DNA from: Longimicrobium sp.
GTDB lineage: Bacteria; Gemmatimonadota; Gemmatimonadetes; Longimicrobiales; Longimicrobiaceae
Length of the DNA stretch: 64,000 bases
NCBI GenBank assembly: GCA_036377595.1
Contig: DASUYB010000006.1
Span: 1-64,000 of the forward strand
Direction of reading: 5' to 3'
In this document: in pieces, positions 35,270 to 44,102 of the stretch
How the letters are laid out: each line of letters starts with the position of its first letter
How positions within the stretch are numbered: the first letter of the stretch is position 1
Made by a program: the position numbers and the translations under genes
The notes under the pieces: generated by a model
Told to the model about the DNA's origin: nothing
The model's input: the letters and a program-made list of their open reading frames with translations, nothing else
Database searches by the model: none

Positions 35270-36535
35270 ATGTTCAGCCCGACCAGGCGCAGCGCCGGCC
35301 CCACCGATCTCGATGAGCTGCAGCAGTACGTCAACGCGTTCAGCCGCTCGTCCGATCGCGCGCGATGGGCACTCTACGTGGTTGTCATCGCGACTGCCCT
35401 GATCGGAATCGCGAACTGGAACGTCCAGGAATGGGGGTGGCCCCGGCGGCGGATGGACAAATGGTTTCCCGATTCCGCGGTCACCCGTGCGCAGTCCGCG
35501 ACGCCGGCTCCCGGACGCACCCCCGCCTCCTCCCAGGCCGCAACGGTGCATGACAGGTTCCTCGAAATCCGCAACGAAGAGTACGTGCGGCAGTTCGCGT
35601 CCAGAGCGCTTCTGCCCTCGTCGCCGATTCCCGGGGTTTACATCGATGTCAACGACATGGGCGTGCTCGGAGGAGGTGCGCTCGTGCTGCTCATGTGGGT
35701 GCTCGTCCTCTGCCTGGACCGCGAGCACGAGAACCTGTATCTGGCACTGTACAAGGTCCGGCGTCTTTGCGACGAACACCCGCCTGAGGCCTCGCCGCAC
35801 CCGGGCGACACACCGGCAAACCTGCTGTACCATGCGCTGGCCATGGGCCAGGTCCTGAGCTCTCCGCCCACGCTGGCGCAGTGGGGGCGCCGCGCGCTCT
35901 TTCACAGGATCTGGATCGTGTTCTTCTTCCCCGCCCTGATCTATGGCTGGCTCGTGATCACGAACTTGCAGACGGGAGATGTGGCCCTGAAATACCAGGC
36001 CCCGGTCTTCCGTTTGGCGGTGGTTCAGGTGGTGCTGGGCGTGCTGATCGTCTCCTTTTCTGTGCACGCATCCCTCACCACGCGCGCAATGGGCCAGCGG
36101 TGGGAGAGGATGTTTTTCAGGATCAACCCGCGGCGGAGGATGGTCTCGCCGATGAGCGGCGCCGACTGGCTCAGGCTCCGCTGGCCGTGGCTCCGGCGGC
36201 GCTCGGAGGAGCAGGGGAAGCTCATCACCGAGCTCGTGGACACGATCGAGAAGGCGAAGCCGGAGACGATCCGCCGGACCGGCACCACGCCCACGATCAC
36301 GCACGTCGAACGGGTGCCGGGGTCGGTGCTCGGGCGCTCCGAGAGAGTGATCCATCGGGGCAACATGGAGCGGATGACGCGGATCATCGAGCGGCAGGGG
36401 GTCAAGCTCGCCCGGAAGTGGTGCGAGGACAACGAGGTCGAGTTCGTCGGGCTCAGGAACTTCAACAAGGTGCTGAACCGCTTCGACGGCAGCCGCTGGG
36501 AAGTAGCCGGAAAGTGGACCTTCCGGTATCGGTGA
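35270..36535 (+). CDS. hypothetical four-helix membrane protein with cytoplasmic domain
   Basis: A 421-residue protein, with a GGAGG site six bases before ATG 35270. Membrane segments lie near residues 35-50 (LYVVVIATALIGIANW), 135-150 (VLLMWVLVLCL), 215-235 (IVFFFPALIYGWLVI) and 255-275 (LAVVQVVLGVLIVSF). A soluble region between segments 1 and 2 and a long basic C-terminal region follow, with IERQGVKLARKWCEDNE and FDGSRWEVAGKW. I recognise no family. It is a single gene with slightly lower GC than its neighbours. Confidence 0.65.
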   Translation: MFSPTRRSAGPTDLDELQQYVNAFSRSSDRARWALYVVVIATALIGIANWNVQEWGWPRRRMDKWFPDSAVTRAQSATPAPGRTPASSQAATVHDRFLEIRNEEYVRQFASRALLPSSPIPGVYIDVNDMGVLGGGALVLLMWVLVLCLDREHENLYLALYKVRRLCDEHPPEASPHPGDTPANLLYHALAMGQVLSSPPTLAQWGRRALFHRIWIVFFFPALIYGWLVITNLQTGDVALKYQAPVFRLAVVQVVLGVLIVSFSVHASLTTRAMGQRWERMFFRINPRRRMVSPMSGADWLRLRWPWLRRRSEEQGKLITELVDTIEKAKPETIRRTGTTPTITHVERVPGSVLGRSERVIHRGNMERMTRIIERQGVKLARKWCEDNEVEFVGLRNFNKVLNRFDGSRWEVAGKWTFRYR

Positions 36536-36621
36536 ACCGCTCCTCCGTCGTTCGAGGGTTCGTTTTTCGATAGCTTGGTCGATCGCGCTGGAGACCCATC
36601 CGAAACCTGGCCTGCTCGCCG

Positions 36622-37386
36622 TTGAGAATCCTTACCTGGAACTGCTGCCGCGGGCCGTTCGCGGCGAAGACCGACCTCCTGCGCGCGCTGGCGCCGGACA
36701 TCGCCGTGGTGCAGGAGTGCGCGCGGCCGGCCGAGGAGTCGCACCGCCTGCGCTGGGTGGGCGACAACCCGCGGCAGGGCGTGGCGGTGATGGGGGGCGA
36801 CGGCTGGTCCGTCGAGCCGATCGCGGTGGCGGCGGAGACGAAGAAGTGGATCGTCCCGTTCCGCGTCAGCGGGCCGGTGGATTTCACCCTGGTGGCCGTA
36901 TGGGCGCTGCCGGACCGGAGCAGCTACTCGCGCATGGTCTGCCACGGGATCGACGCGCTGTCGGACCTCGTCTCCAGCGGCCCCACGGTGGTGACGGGCG
37001 ACTTCAACGCGAACCCCGTCTTCGACGGCAAGCGCAGGGACTGGACGTACGCCACCATCGAGGCGCGGCTGCACGCGCACGAGCTGGCGAGCGCATACCA
37101 CGAGTTCCACCGCGAGGCGCCGGGCGAGGAGTCGCGCGCCACGTACTACCACATGTGGCGGCGCGACCTCGCCTATCACCTCGACTACTGCTTCGTCCCG
37201 CGCGCGTGGCTGCCTCGCATCGCGGACGTCGGCGTCGGCTCGTACGAGGCGTGGGAGGGGCGCAGCGACCACCGGCCGGTGATCATCGATCTCGGGGGAA
37301 GCGGGATGGACCGCGTCGGCGCCGAATCCGAAGAAGATCCGACGGTCTCCGCCCCGGCGCCGCGGCCGGGCCGACGAAACACTTGA
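36622..37386 (+). CDS. endonuclease/exonuclease/phosphatase family protein
   Basis: 254 residues. The EEP fold is shown by LTWNCCRGPF at the N terminus, VVQECAR (Glu), TGDFNANP (catalytic Asp and Asn) and GRSDHRPVIID (Asp-His pair). There is no signal peptide, so it may be a cytoplasmic nuclease or phosphodiesterase. The start appears to be TTG 36622, directly followed by the first strand; no ATG is available before the conserved residues. The C-terminal ~25 residues are a disordered tail. Confidence 0.85.
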   Translation: MRILTWNCCRGPFAAKTDLLRALAPDIAVVQECARPAEESHRLRWVGDNPRQGVAVMGGDGWSVEPIAVAAETKKWIVPFRVSGPVDFTLVAVWALPDRSSYSRMVCHGIDALSDLVSSGPTVVTGDFNANPVFDGKRRDWTYATIEARLHAHELASAYHEFHREAPGEESRATYYHMWRRDLAYHLDYCFVPRAWLPRIADVGVGSYEAWEGRSDHRPVIIDLGGSGMDRVGAESEEDPTVSAPAPRPGRRNT

Positions 37387-37500
37387 TGGGGGAAGCGCGC
37401 GGGCTAGATTGCGCACGGCGCGCAATTCGCATGCAAGGACGCCAGAGAGGCGCCGCACGGTCGCGTTCGCCACTCGCCTTCATCCAGGGAGGAGCCACCC

Positions 37501-37890
37501 ATGAAGCTTCCCCGCCTCGTCTACGGCGGCGCTGCCCCGGCCTCGCTCCAACGTGCCTCGCGGTGGATGCCCGCCCCCGCGCCCGGCGTGGTGCCGCAGA
37601 CGTGCGAGCAGGGGTGCACGTGCATGACCACGCACGCCGCCGACCTGAACCCGTACCGCTACCAGCCGTGCAGGTCGACCGTCCCCAACCAGCAGTGCAT
37701 GTGTCTGCGGAGCCGGGACGGGGCGTTCACCTGCGCCGACGCCGAGTCGATGCAGGCCTACCTCGCGCTGCACAACGGTGCGAACCCGGATGGCTGGGGC
37801 CTGGCCAACGGCTACGTCTGCCGGGTGGAGCTGGACGACCGGGTTCGCGATCCCATCCTGGTCGGCACCCCCATCTACGTCAACAACTGA
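37501..37890 (+). CDS. small Cys-rich protein, unknown
   Basis: A 129-residue protein with a strong GGGAGGAG site before the ATG. It has nine Cys, several clustered as CEQGCTCM, CMCLRS and FTCADAES, and no clear signal peptide; the N terminus MKLPRLVYGG is polar. It ends DPILVGTPIYVNN. The Cys spacing suggests disulfides or metal binding. It could be a secreted or precursor-like peptide, but its leader does not match the MKKLRL peptides. No family recognised. Confidence 0.6.
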   Translation: MKLPRLVYGGAAPASLQRASRWMPAPAPGVVPQTCEQGCTCMTTHAADLNPYRYQPCRSTVPNQQCMCLRSRDGAFTCADAESMQAYLALHNGANPDGWGLANGYVCRVELDDRVRDPILVGTPIYVNN

Positions 37891-38132
37891 TCCGGCCGCA
37901 ACGGGAGCCGACTCGGCGCGAGGTCGGTCTCGTCGCCAGCCGCAGGACACGCGGAGAAGAACCGGACGGCGCGGCGAAGCTCTGCGCTTCCTCCGGCACT
38001 TCTCCATTCCTCCGCGTACGCCCCTTCCTTTCCTCCGTCGTCCGCCGCGAACGCCGTGCGGTTTCCGATGGAAGCGGTGCGCGCTACCTTCGTCGCTCCA
38101 CATCCACCGAAGTCTGCTGAGATGGAACGACG

Positions 38133-40076
38133 ATGACGGACTACGGCACTTCCTCACGACGCGAGGCCCCGGTGGACCTCGCGTCGGTGTTTCTGGGGCC
38201 CAAGGCGGAGAACGCCGACGTGTTCGAGCGGCTGCTGCTGGAGGCCGTGCGCGACCACGTGTTCTGGCGCCGCAACTTCCACCCCGAAGATGGCTTCGAG
38301 GTCACCGAGGCGCGCAAGCGCACGCCGGCCTACGAGCGCTCCATCACCACCCTGGCGCAGGAGCTGATGGGGTTGCTGGGCGAGCTGAAGGCCGGCGTGC
38401 CCTTCTTCAGCCCGCGCTACATCGGGCACATGTCGAGCGACCTGACGATGGCCAGCCTCGTCGGGTACTTCGCCACCCTGCTGTACAACCCCAACAACGT
38501 GGCCGCCGAGGCCAGCCCGGTGACCACGCGCATGGAGCTGGAGGTGGCCGACCAGCTGGCGCGGATGATCGGCTACGATCCCCCGCGCCACTGGGGCCAC
38601 CTCACCTCCGGCGGCACCGTCGCCAACTTCGAGGCGCTCTGGGTCGCCCGGAACGTGAAGTATCTCCCCGTCGCGGTGCGCTGGGCCGCGGACGAGCTGA
38701 GTCTCGCCGACGTGGGCGTGCGCCTTCCCGCCGGCGGCGGCGCGGACCTGCGCGCGATGGACCTCTGGCAGCTGCTCAACGTCACGCCGACGGACGCGCT
38801 GGACCTGGTCGAGCACTTCCGCGAGCGCGTGGGCGACCCGAACGCCGCCGCGGCGGCGGTGACGCGGCACTCGCTTGCCGGGCTCGGCTACCAGGAGTTC
38901 GGCCGCCGCCTGGCCGCGCAGTTCGGCGACTCGCTGCCGGCCGCGGCGGTGCTGGTGCCGTCGACCGCGCACTACTCGTGGGAGAAGATCTGCCGCGCCC
39001 TGGGGATCGGCGGGGCGCAGCTGGTGCACGTGCCCGTCGACCGCCGCTTCCGCATGGACCCCGACGCGCTGCGGGCGGGGCTCGCGACGCTGGCGGAGAG
39101 TCGGCAGCCGGTGATCGCCTGCATCTCGGTGATCGGGACCACGGAGGAAAGCGCCGTCGACCGGCTCGACCTCGTGGCCGAGGTGCGGGACGAGGCGGCG
39201 CGGCGGCACGGGGTGGCGTTCCATCTCCATGCCGACGCGGCGTGGGGCGGCTATGCGGCGTCGATCACGCTGGGCGCCGACGGCGAGCGGCGCAGCTACG
39301 AGCAGGCGCTGGCCGACTACGCGCCCGAGCCGTGGCCCGAGGAGGGCGTGTACCGCGCGCTGGCGGCGCTGGGGCGCACCGACTCGGTCACCATCGATCC
39401 GCACAAGCTGGGGTTCGTGCCCTACCCGGCGGGCGCGGTCAGCTTCCGCGACGTGCGCGTGCGCGACCTGGTGGCGGTGGAGGCGCCGTACGTGTTCCAC
39501 GAGGGCGGGAACGCGGCGTCGTACATCGGCCGCTTCATCCTCGAGGGCAGCAAGCCCGGCGCGGCGGCCGCGGCGGTGTGGATGAGCCACAAGGTTCTGC
39601 CGCTGGACGCGCGCGGATATGGCCGCCTGGTGGGCGAGACGGCGCGCGGCGCGCACCTCCTGCACCGCCGCATCTCCGCGGGCGACTGGGCGCCGTTCCG
39701 GCTGGTGCCGCTCCCCGAGCCCGACCTCAACATCGTCTGCTTCGCGGTGGGCCACCCGTCGCTGGCCACGCTGGAGGAGACGAACGCGCTGGCGGACCGC
39801 GTCTACGGCGCCATGAGCGTGGCGGCCGGGCGGTCGGCGCGCGACCTGGAGTACGTGGTGACGAAGACGGTGCTGCGCGCGCACGAATACGGACGCGCCG
39901 CGGAGCCCATCGTGCGCGCGCTCGGCTTCACCTTCGACGACTACGAGCGCGCGGGCGGCGTGGCGGTGATCCGCTGCACGGTGATGGATCCGTTCTTCGC
40001 GGCGGGGCGGGGGAGGGAGGACTTCGTGGCCGGCTTCGCGCGCGCCCTCCGCAGGGTTCTGGAGCAGGTTCTCTGA
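38133..40076 (+). CDS. group II PLP-dependent amino acid decarboxylase
   Basis: 647 residues. Type I-fold motifs are HLTSGGTVANFEALWVAR, the Asp of HLHADAAWGGY and the PLP lysine in TIDPHKLGF (Lys425), followed by VPYPAGAVSFRD. The FSPRYIGHM segment near the N terminus is typical of tyrosine/glutamate-type group II enzymes (TyrDC/MfnA and Gad relatives). The product would be an amine such as tyramine, or an aminosulfonate. No antiporter is adjacent, so acid resistance is not implied. An inverted repeat and a terminator follow. Confidence 0.92.
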   Translation: MTDYGTSSRREAPVDLASVFLGPKAENADVFERLLLEAVRDHVFWRRNFHPEDGFEVTEARKRTPAYERSITTLAQELMGLLGELKAGVPFFSPRYIGHMSSDLTMASLVGYFATLLYNPNNVAAEASPVTTRMELEVADQLARMIGYDPPRHWGHLTSGGTVANFEALWVARNVKYLPVAVRWAADELSLADVGVRLPAGGGADLRAMDLWQLLNVTPTDALDLVEHFRERVGDPNAAAAAVTRHSLAGLGYQEFGRRLAAQFGDSLPAAAVLVPSTAHYSWEKICRALGIGGAQLVHVPVDRRFRMDPDALRAGLATLAESRQPVIACISVIGTTEESAVDRLDLVAEVRDEAARRHGVAFHLHADAAWGGYAASITLGADGERRSYEQALADYAPEPWPEEGVYRALAALGRTDSVTIDPHKLGFVPYPAGAVSFRDVRVRDLVAVEAPYVFHEGGNAASYIGRFILEGSKPGAAAAAVWMSHKVLPLDARGYGRLVGETARGAHLLHRRISAGDWAPFRLVPLPEPDLNIVCFAVGHPSLATLEETNALADRVYGAMSVAAGRSARDLEYVVTKTVLRAHEYGRAAEPIVRALGFTFDDYERAGGVAVIRCTVMDPFFAAGRGREDFVAGFARALRRVLEQVL

Positions 40077-40087
40077 AAAGAATGGGC

Positions 40088-40154
40088 TCACGCAGAGTCA
40101 GCAGAGTCAGCAGTTGAACTGCAGTTTACTGCTGACCCTGCTAACTCTGCGTGA
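40088..40154. repeat. long inverted repeat, family E copy 1
   Basis: tcacgcagagtcagcagagt..cagcagt and its near-perfect complement are separated by ~13 bases. Each arm is built from a direct repeat (agagtcagc twice). The right arm recurs at 42479-42508. It could act as a terminator for the decarboxylase gene. Confidence 0.8.
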
Positions 40155-40187
40155 GGCAATTCTGTTTGGATGGGTGGAATAGAAACG

Positions 40188-40216
40188 GCGGCCGCACCAC
40201 GCACGGGTGCGGCCGC
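40188..40216 (-). terminator. intrinsic terminator after 40239-40613
   Basis: gcggccgcacc hairpin with a cacgcac loop, followed on the minus strand by a T-rich run (gtttctatt). Confidence 0.7.
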
Positions 40217-40238
40217 CGCTCCTTCTGTCCCCTGTCCC

Positions 40239-40613
40239 CTACGACTCGTCCTCGCGGGCGGCGCGCAGGTACTCGGCCAGCGAGGCGGGCGTCAGGTTCG
40301 AGAGCTGGCGCACGATGTCGGCGATCTGCTCGGCGACGGGGGCCTTCGGGTCGCGCGTCAGCTCGTCGTCGAAGTCGAAGGCGGCGGGCTCGTCGTCTTC
40401 CTCGTCCTCCTCGGGCGGCGAGGTGAGGTCGAGCCCGCTCAGCGGCTGGAACACCAGCGTCACGCCGAGCGCCGAAGGCTCGTCCTCGCCGGGGAAGATC
40501 TCCGCCTCGGCCAGGTACATCTGCCCGCCCTCCTCGAACAGCCGGAAGCCGAACACCACCCCGTCGACTTCCTCGCTCTCGCCGTGATCGTGCGCATGGT
40601 CGTGATCCGTCAT
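40239..40613 (-). CDS. very acidic hypothetical protein
   Basis: A 124-residue protein beginning MTDHDHAHDHGES, a His/Asp-rich stretch. A small strand-rich segment follows (VVFGFRLFEEGGQMYLAEAEIFPGE), then a run of Asp and Glu (PPEEDEEDDEPAAFDFDDE), and an amphipathic helical end (IADIVRQLSNLTPASLAEYLRAA). A GAGAGG site precedes the ATG. The His-rich N terminus might bind a metal. No family recognised. It is convergent with the PLP decarboxylase. Confidence 0.7.
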   Translation of the reverse strand: MTDHDHAHDHGESEEVDGVVFGFRLFEEGGQMYLAEAEIFPGEDEPSALGVTLVFQPLSGLDLTSPPEEDEEDDEPAAFDFDDELTRDPKAPVAEQIADIVRQLSNLTPASLAEYLRAAREDES

Positions 40614-40859
40614 CCCGTCCTCTCCCGGCTTGTAGTCCACGTGCGCAGGCCGCCCCGGGCCTGGGGCCACCAAGATAGCCGCTCCCGCCTCGGTCCGTAA
40701 GGCGCGTCCGGGTCCTTCATCTTCCGGGCCAAAACATCAGGGGACAGGGCACGGGGGACAGGGAACAGGGGAGACGAACGGACAGGTGCGCGGCATCCCC
40801 CGTCCGCTTATCGTCCCCCGCAGTGGTGGGGATGGCGATCTCGAATCGGGAGACGGGGG

Positions 40860-41720
40860 ATGGAGCACTGGATCTGCACGACGTGCGGGACGCAGCACGC
40901 CGCGTCGGAGACGCCACCGGCGCGCTGCGAGATCTGCACCGACGAGCGGCAGTACGTGAACCCGCAGGGGCAGCAGTGGACCACGCTGGCGCGCCTCCGC
41001 CGCACGCACCGCAACACCGTGCGCATGGAGGGCGAGGGGCTGATGGGGATCGGGATGGAGCCGGCGTTCGGCATCGAGCAGCGCGCCATCCTGGTCCGCG
41101 CGCCGGGCGGCAACGTGCTGTGGGACTGCATCTCGCTGCTCGACGACGCGCTGGTGGAGATGATCCGCGGCATCGGCGGCCTGCGCGCCGTCGCCATCTC
41201 CCACCCGCACTACTACACGTCGATGGTCGAGTGGGCGCGCGCGTTCGGCTGCCCCGTCCTCCTCCACGCCGACGACCGCGAGTGGGTGATGCGCTCCGAT
41301 CCGTCGATCGAATTCTGGGAGGGGGAGACGAAGGCGCTGGGCGACGGGCTGACGCTGGTGCGCTGCGGCGGCCACTTCCCCGGCGCGTGCGTCCTGCACG
41401 TGGCACGGGGCGACGGCGCGCTGCTGACGGGCGACACGCTCAACGTGCGGCCGGATTTCCGGCACGTGAGCTTCATGTACTCGTTCCCGAACCTCGTCCC
41501 GCTCTCCGCCGCCGAGGTGCGCCACATCGCGGACGTGCTGGAGCCGTACCCCTTCGCCGATGTCCACGCCGCGTGGTGGGGGATGGTGATCCGCGGCGAC
41601 GGCAAGGAGGCGGTGCGCCGCTCCGCCGAGCGCTACATCGCCCACCTCGAGGGCTGCGCGCGGGCCGATGCTCCGGCCGATGCTCCGGCCGATGCCCGCG
41701 CGATCGGGAGCGATTCGTGA
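40860..41720 (+). CDS. MBL-fold protein with N-terminal rubredoxin-like zinc ribbon
   Basis: 286 residues. The first ~30 form a four-Cys ribbon, WICTTCGTQH followed by PARCEICTDERQYV, where the spacing CxxC-x13-CxxC suggests a zinc or iron knot. The rest is MBL-like, with ISHPHYYTSMVEWA, HADDREWV, RCGGHFPGA, LLTGDTLNV and HAAWWGMVI. The usual HxHxDH motif is degraded to HPHYY, so the active site is altered. It may bind metal through the remaining His and Asp residues. A C-terminal Ala/Asp-rich tail carries a short tandem repeat (APADAPAD). Function unknown. Confidence 0.8.
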   Translation: MEHWICTTCGTQHAASETPPARCEICTDERQYVNPQGQQWTTLARLRRTHRNTVRMEGEGLMGIGMEPAFGIEQRAILVRAPGGNVLWDCISLLDDALVEMIRGIGGLRAVAISHPHYYTSMVEWARAFGCPVLLHADDREWVMRSDPSIEFWEGETKALGDGLTLVRCGGHFPGACVLHVARGDGALLTGDTLNVRPDFRHVSFMYSFPNLVPLSAAEVRHIADVLEPYPFADVHAAWWGMVIRGDGKEAVRRSAERYIAHLEGCARADAPADAPADARAIGSDS

Positions 41721-41736
41721 GCGGATGCCCGGTCGC

Positions 41737-42210
41737 CTACGGTCGCTGCGGCGCGACGGACTCGTCTTCCAGGCGGATCATCCACCGGCCGTCGCGGCGC
41801 AGCAGGAGGCCGGTGTAGGACATCTGGATGGTGCGGTCGGGAAGTCCCCAGTCGAAGAGCCCGGTCACCACGACCGCGTCCGGACCGGCGGCCTCGTACG
41901 AAAGGTCGCGCCAGGCGAAGCTCGCCGGCGGCTGCCAGCGGCCGCGGTAGATGGCGATGATGGAATCCGTGGGGAGCAGCTTCTTTCGCCCGTTTCCCAC
42001 GAAATACACGCCGCGCGGATCGTAGCGGGCGATGATGGCGTCTCGGCGGCCCTGGGCCAGGTCCGCGGCGTACTCCCGCATGAACGCCTCCGTCTCGGAC
42101 ACCAGCGCCGCCGCCGCGGCGCGCTCCGTTGCCGGTGTGCGCACGTGGACGGCGCAGGCCCCGAGCGCGAGCAGGACCAGCGGTGCGAATCTGCGCGGCA
42201 GACGGCGCAT
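41737..42210 (-). CDS. NTF2-like (DUF4440-type) lipoprotein
   Basis: A 157-residue protein starting MRRLPRRFAPLVLLALGAC, with a lipoprotein Cys at about residue 19. The NTF2-like cone is shown by FMREYAADLAQGRRDAIIARYDPRGVYFVG at the start and GLLLRRDGRWMIRLEDES at the end. It may be a surface or periplasmic scaffold or a small-ligand enzyme. The region upstream, 42211-42608, holds the family E palindromes, so its promoter must lie among them. Confidence 0.75.
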   Translation of the reverse strand: MRRLPRRFAPLVLLALGACAVHVRTPATERAAAAALVSETEAFMREYAADLAQGRRDAIIARYDPRGVYFVGNGRKKLLPTDSIIAIYRGRWQPPASFAWRDLSYEAAGPDAVVVTGLFDWGLPDRTIQMSYTGLLLRRDGRWMIRLEDESVAPQRP

Positions 42211-42345
42211 CGGTTCGTCTCCGGGGTGGGCGTGGCGGAACGGCGAGATCCCACACAAACTCACGCGCCCATCCTGCACACGCCAGATCGGCCGTGCCCG
42301 TTTCGAGGATTCAGTCTGGATCCTGATTTTCCTGAACCAGAGAAT

Positions 42346-42425
42346 CTCACACGGAGGAAACGGAGGTAACGGAGGAACTGCGATCGCGTTTAGTTCCTCC
42401 GTTACCTCCGTTCCCTCCGTGTGAG
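42346..42425. repeat. long near-perfect inverted repeat, family E-like
   Basis: ctcacacggaggaaacggagg and the following taacggaggaact form one arm of ~34 bases; the complement begins after gcgatcgcgtt. Each arm contains a direct repeat of acggagg(t/a)aa. It lies between the divergent genes 41737-42210 and 42609-43067, so it is not a simple terminator. Confidence 0.8.
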
Positions 42426-42478
42426 TCACTCTTCAAGGATGTCAGAATGCACACTGAATCCTCGATTCTGGATCAGTT

Positions 42479-42508
42479 CTCTGCTGACCCTGCTGACTCT
42501 GCGTGATC
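42479..42508. repeat. family E half-element
   Basis: tctgctgaccctgctgactc then tgcgtga nearly matches the right arm of the palindrome at 40088-40154, but here the left arm is missing. Confidence 0.65.
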
Positions 42509-42608
42509 CCCAAAAGGGAGACTTCTCCCGCACGGCAATCCGCGCGGGCGCGACGGACGTAGAATCGCGTGTGTGGCTCATCATCCCCCCGTCCGAAGGA
42601 GGCCCGAA

Positions 42609-43067
42609 GTGCGCGCGATCTTCCTTTCCCTCGTCCTGCTCGCCACCCTGGGCTCCGCCGCCGCGGCGCAGGACCCCGCGACCGACGTCCAGCCGCGGCT
42701 CCTCTCCACGCTGCGGCAGATCAACGACGCCTTCGCCCGGCACGACGCGGCGGCCGTGCGGCGGATGCTGGCGGACGGCTTCACCTCCACCGAGTCGGGC
42801 GGCAGGGTGTTCGACGCCGAGCAGGTGGCCGGACGCGCGGCCAACAATCCGCCCGACCTCGTCGTGCGCGAGGAGATACTGGAGCCGTCGACCACGGTGA
42901 GCGCGAGCGGCGACAGCGCGACCATGCGCTACCGCAGCGTGCTGGCCGTCGAGCAGGCCGGCCGCTCGCTCGGCACGCAGCGCGCGTGGGCCACGGCCCA
43001 CTTCGTCCGTCGCGGCGGCGAGTGGCTGCTGGCGGCCATGCGCATGGAGCCGGACGAGGGGTCGTGA
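42609..43067 (+). CDS. secreted NTF2-like (DUF4440-type) protein
   Basis: A 152-residue protein starting at GTG 42609, seven bases after GGAGG. The signal peptide is FLSLVLLATLGSAAAAQ. The domain has the helix LLSTLRQINDAFARHDAAAV, the strand DGFTSTESGGRVFD and the final RRGGEWLLAAMRME. It is divergent from its paralogue 41737-42210 across the palindrome at 42346-42425. Enzymatic activity is not evident. Confidence 0.8.
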   Translation: MRAIFLSLVLLATLGSAAAAQDPATDVQPRLLSTLRQINDAFARHDAAAVRRMLADGFTSTESGGRVFDAEQVAGRAANNPPDLVVREEILEPSTTVSASGDSATMRYRSVLAVEQAGRSLGTQRAWATAHFVRRGGEWLLAAMRMEPDEGS

Positions 43068-43079
43068 GCCCGCCGGTGG

Positions 43080-44102
43080 ATGGCGCCGCCGGGTTGCGCG
43101 GGTGTCGCCGCCGCCCGATCATCCCGGCCCGCTCCCTCCATCGACGACGGAAGGTTGACGATTCGCATCCGGACCCGTGGCGAGGCGGCGCGCGTCTACA
43201 TCGCGCTGCTGCTCGTGCAGATCTTCTTCGGCGTGCTGCCGATCGTGGTTAAGGTGGTGCTGCGCGAGCTGTCCAGCCCCGCGCTGGCCCTCCTCCGCGT
43301 CACCGGCGCCGCGCTCCTCTTCCGCGTCCTGCACGCCCTGCTCGTCCGCGAGCGCATCCGCGACCGGCGCGACTACTGGATGCTGGCGGCGTACGCGGTG
43401 TTCGGGGTGATGCTGAACCAGATCCTCTACATCACCGCGCTCTCGCTCACCACCGCCACGGCGGCGCAGACGATGGTGACCGCCGGGCCCGCCATCACCC
43501 TGCTGATCGCCATCCTGGCGCGGAAGGAGACCGCCACGCGCCTGAAGTGGGCGGGGATCGCGGTGGCCGGCGCGGGCGCGCTCTGGCTCGTCGGCGCCGG
43601 CGCGGCGACGGGCGGGATGCTGGGGAACCTGCTCGCGCTGGCGAACGTGGCCGCGTACAGCGTCTACCTGGTGATCTCGCGCGGGCTGCTGCGGAAGTAC
43701 GACGCGCTCACCGTCATCACCTGGGTGTTCACCTTCGGCGCGCTGGGGATGCTGCCGTGGGGGATCGCGCCGCTGGCGCGCGAGGTGGCGGGGATGCGCG
43801 CGGAGACGTGGGCGGCCGTCGCCTTCATCGTGGCGCTGCCCACGGTGGGCGCGTACTGGCTGAACGTGTTCGCGCTCAAGCGGGTGGAGTCGAGCGTCGT
43901 CTCCGTCTTCGTCTACCTGCAGCCGGTGCTCACCGCGGCGGTGGCCGTGCCCGTGCTGCACGAGCGCGTGTCGCCGCGGCTGATCCCGGCCGCGCTGCTG
44001 ATCTTCGCCGGGGTCACGCTGACGGTGCTGGAGGGCCGCCGCGAGCGCCTGCGCCGCGGCGAGCTCCCCTCGCCCGCGGAGCAGGAGATGGTGGAGCCCT
44101 GA
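43080..44102 (+). CDS. EamA family (DMT superfamily) transporter
   Basis: 340 residues from ATG 43080. Ten hydrophobic helices are arranged in two EamA repeats: the first from VYIALLLVQIFFGVLPIVVK to LLIAILARKE, the second from LLALANVAAYSVYLVISR to LLIFAGVTLTVLEG. Conserved ALSLTTATAAQTM and FVYLQPVLTAAVAVPVLHE support drug/metabolite exporters of this superfamily. The start is uncertain: TTG 43155 also lies ahead of the first helix. The substrate is unknown. Confidence 0.85.
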   Translation: MAPPGCAGVAAARSSRPAPSIDDGRLTIRIRTRGEAARVYIALLLVQIFFGVLPIVVKVVLRELSSPALALLRVTGAALLFRVLHALLVRERIRDRRDYWMLAAYAVFGVMLNQILYITALSLTTATAAQTMVTAGPAITLLIAILARKETATRLKWAGIAVAGAGALWLVGAGAATGGMLGNLLALANVAAYSVYLVISRGLLRKYDALTVITWVFTFGALGMLPWGIAPLAREVAGMRAETWAAVAFIVALPTVGAYWLNVFALKRVESSVVSVFVYLQPVLTAAVAVPVLHERVSPRLIPAALLIFAGVTLTVLEGRRERLRRGELPSPAEQEMVEP

